Source: an uncultured Devosia sp. (GTDB lineage Bacteria > Pseudomonadota > Alphaproteobacteria > Rhizobiales > Devosiaceae). Taken from it: DNA of 5,794 bases. The stretch covers positions 1-5,794 of the forward strand of contig CAKTFF010000159.1 of assembly GCA_934553185.1 (NCBI GenBank), in the 5' to 3' direction. Position 1 is the stretch's first letter, and each line of letters begins with the position of its first letter. Under the pieces are notes generated by a model, which searched no databases, was not told the origin of the DNA, and saw only the letters and a list, made by a program, of their open reading frames with translations. The translations under genes and the position numbers were made by a program. This document shows positions 5,690 to 5,794 of this stretch, piece by piece.

Positions 5690-5794
5690 CGGGAGCGGCC
5701 ATTCGCCGGGCCAATCTCGAAGCCCTGGTGGAAGCCCAGGGTGGGTGTCGCGCGACGCCACCCCTGCTTTTGCCGGCCGATCCTTATTTCGATC
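5686..5794 (+). CDS. hisZ: ATP phosphoribosyltransferase regulatory subunit (5' end only)
   Basis: Only the first 36 codons are in the window. The ATG overlaps the hisS stop as ATGA, a layout that suggests translational coupling; GCGGA lies 6 bases upstream, inside hisS. The visible N-terminus has a helix ([13 protein letters not shown]) and then [13 protein letters not shown]. This matches the HisZ start, where the chain leads into a HisRS-like fold with the pattern 'P.L.PADP(F/Y)'. HisZ is a HisRS paralogue without charging activity that activates the short form of HisG, the first enzyme of histidine biosynthesis. hisS-hisZ-hisG is a usual order in Hyphomicrobiales, so hisG is expected next. 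The call rests on context as much as on the short sequence. Confidence 0.85.
   Translation, partial: MTGAAIRRANLEALVEAQGGCRATPPLLLPADPYFD

Noticed and set aside
3773..5761. Very long minus-strand open frame (662 codons) opposite hisS
   Set aside because: It is the antisense shadow of hisS. The plus strand encodes every HisRS motif in order, and the antisense product is low-complexity His/Arg/Gly-rich with no family resemblance.

Overview
The window looks like chromosomal DNA from an alphaproteobacterium, most likely of the Hyphomicrobiales (Rhizobiales). The reasons are the hisS-hisZ order with a 4-base ATGA overlap, the alphaproteobacterial type of histidyl-tRNA synthetase, an L,D-transpeptidase of the form common in that order, a DUF1127-like small protein and high GC in most genes. 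A Devosia-like genus is possible, but I could not test this.

Left part, minus strand (1-2725). A 212-residue secreted L,D-transpeptidase (YkuD family, peptidoglycan cross-linking) is followed 20 bases later by a long TadG-like protein. The latter has one N-terminal membrane helix and a periplasmic von Willebrand factor A (vWA) domain with a complete metal site, and it runs off the left edge. Its vWA domain is split by about 240 residues carrying degenerate 'HG-L...ISG' repeats and two C-x4-C pairs. The two genes may be co-transcribed from the divergent region at 2726-2861.

Middle part, plus strand (2862-4124). tag (3-methyladenine DNA glycosylase I) is divergent from the transpeptidase gene. 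After it come 344 bases without a confident gene. This stretch holds a possible 19-residue ORF with a perfect GGAGG ribosome site and a 15-base palindrome over its start codon. Next come a DUF1127-like gene and a strong 11-bp hairpin that probably ends its transcript.

Right part, plus strand (4190-5794). hisS is followed by the first 36 codons of hisZ, the regulatory subunit of ATP phosphoribosyltransferase. hisG probably follows outside the window. This module ties histidine charging of tRNA to histidine biosynthesis.

I see no mobile element, CRISPR array, tRNA or rRNA. Most of the window is ordinary core genome. The points most worth a second look are the insertion inside the TadG vWA domain and the small ORF with palindrome at 3597-3671.
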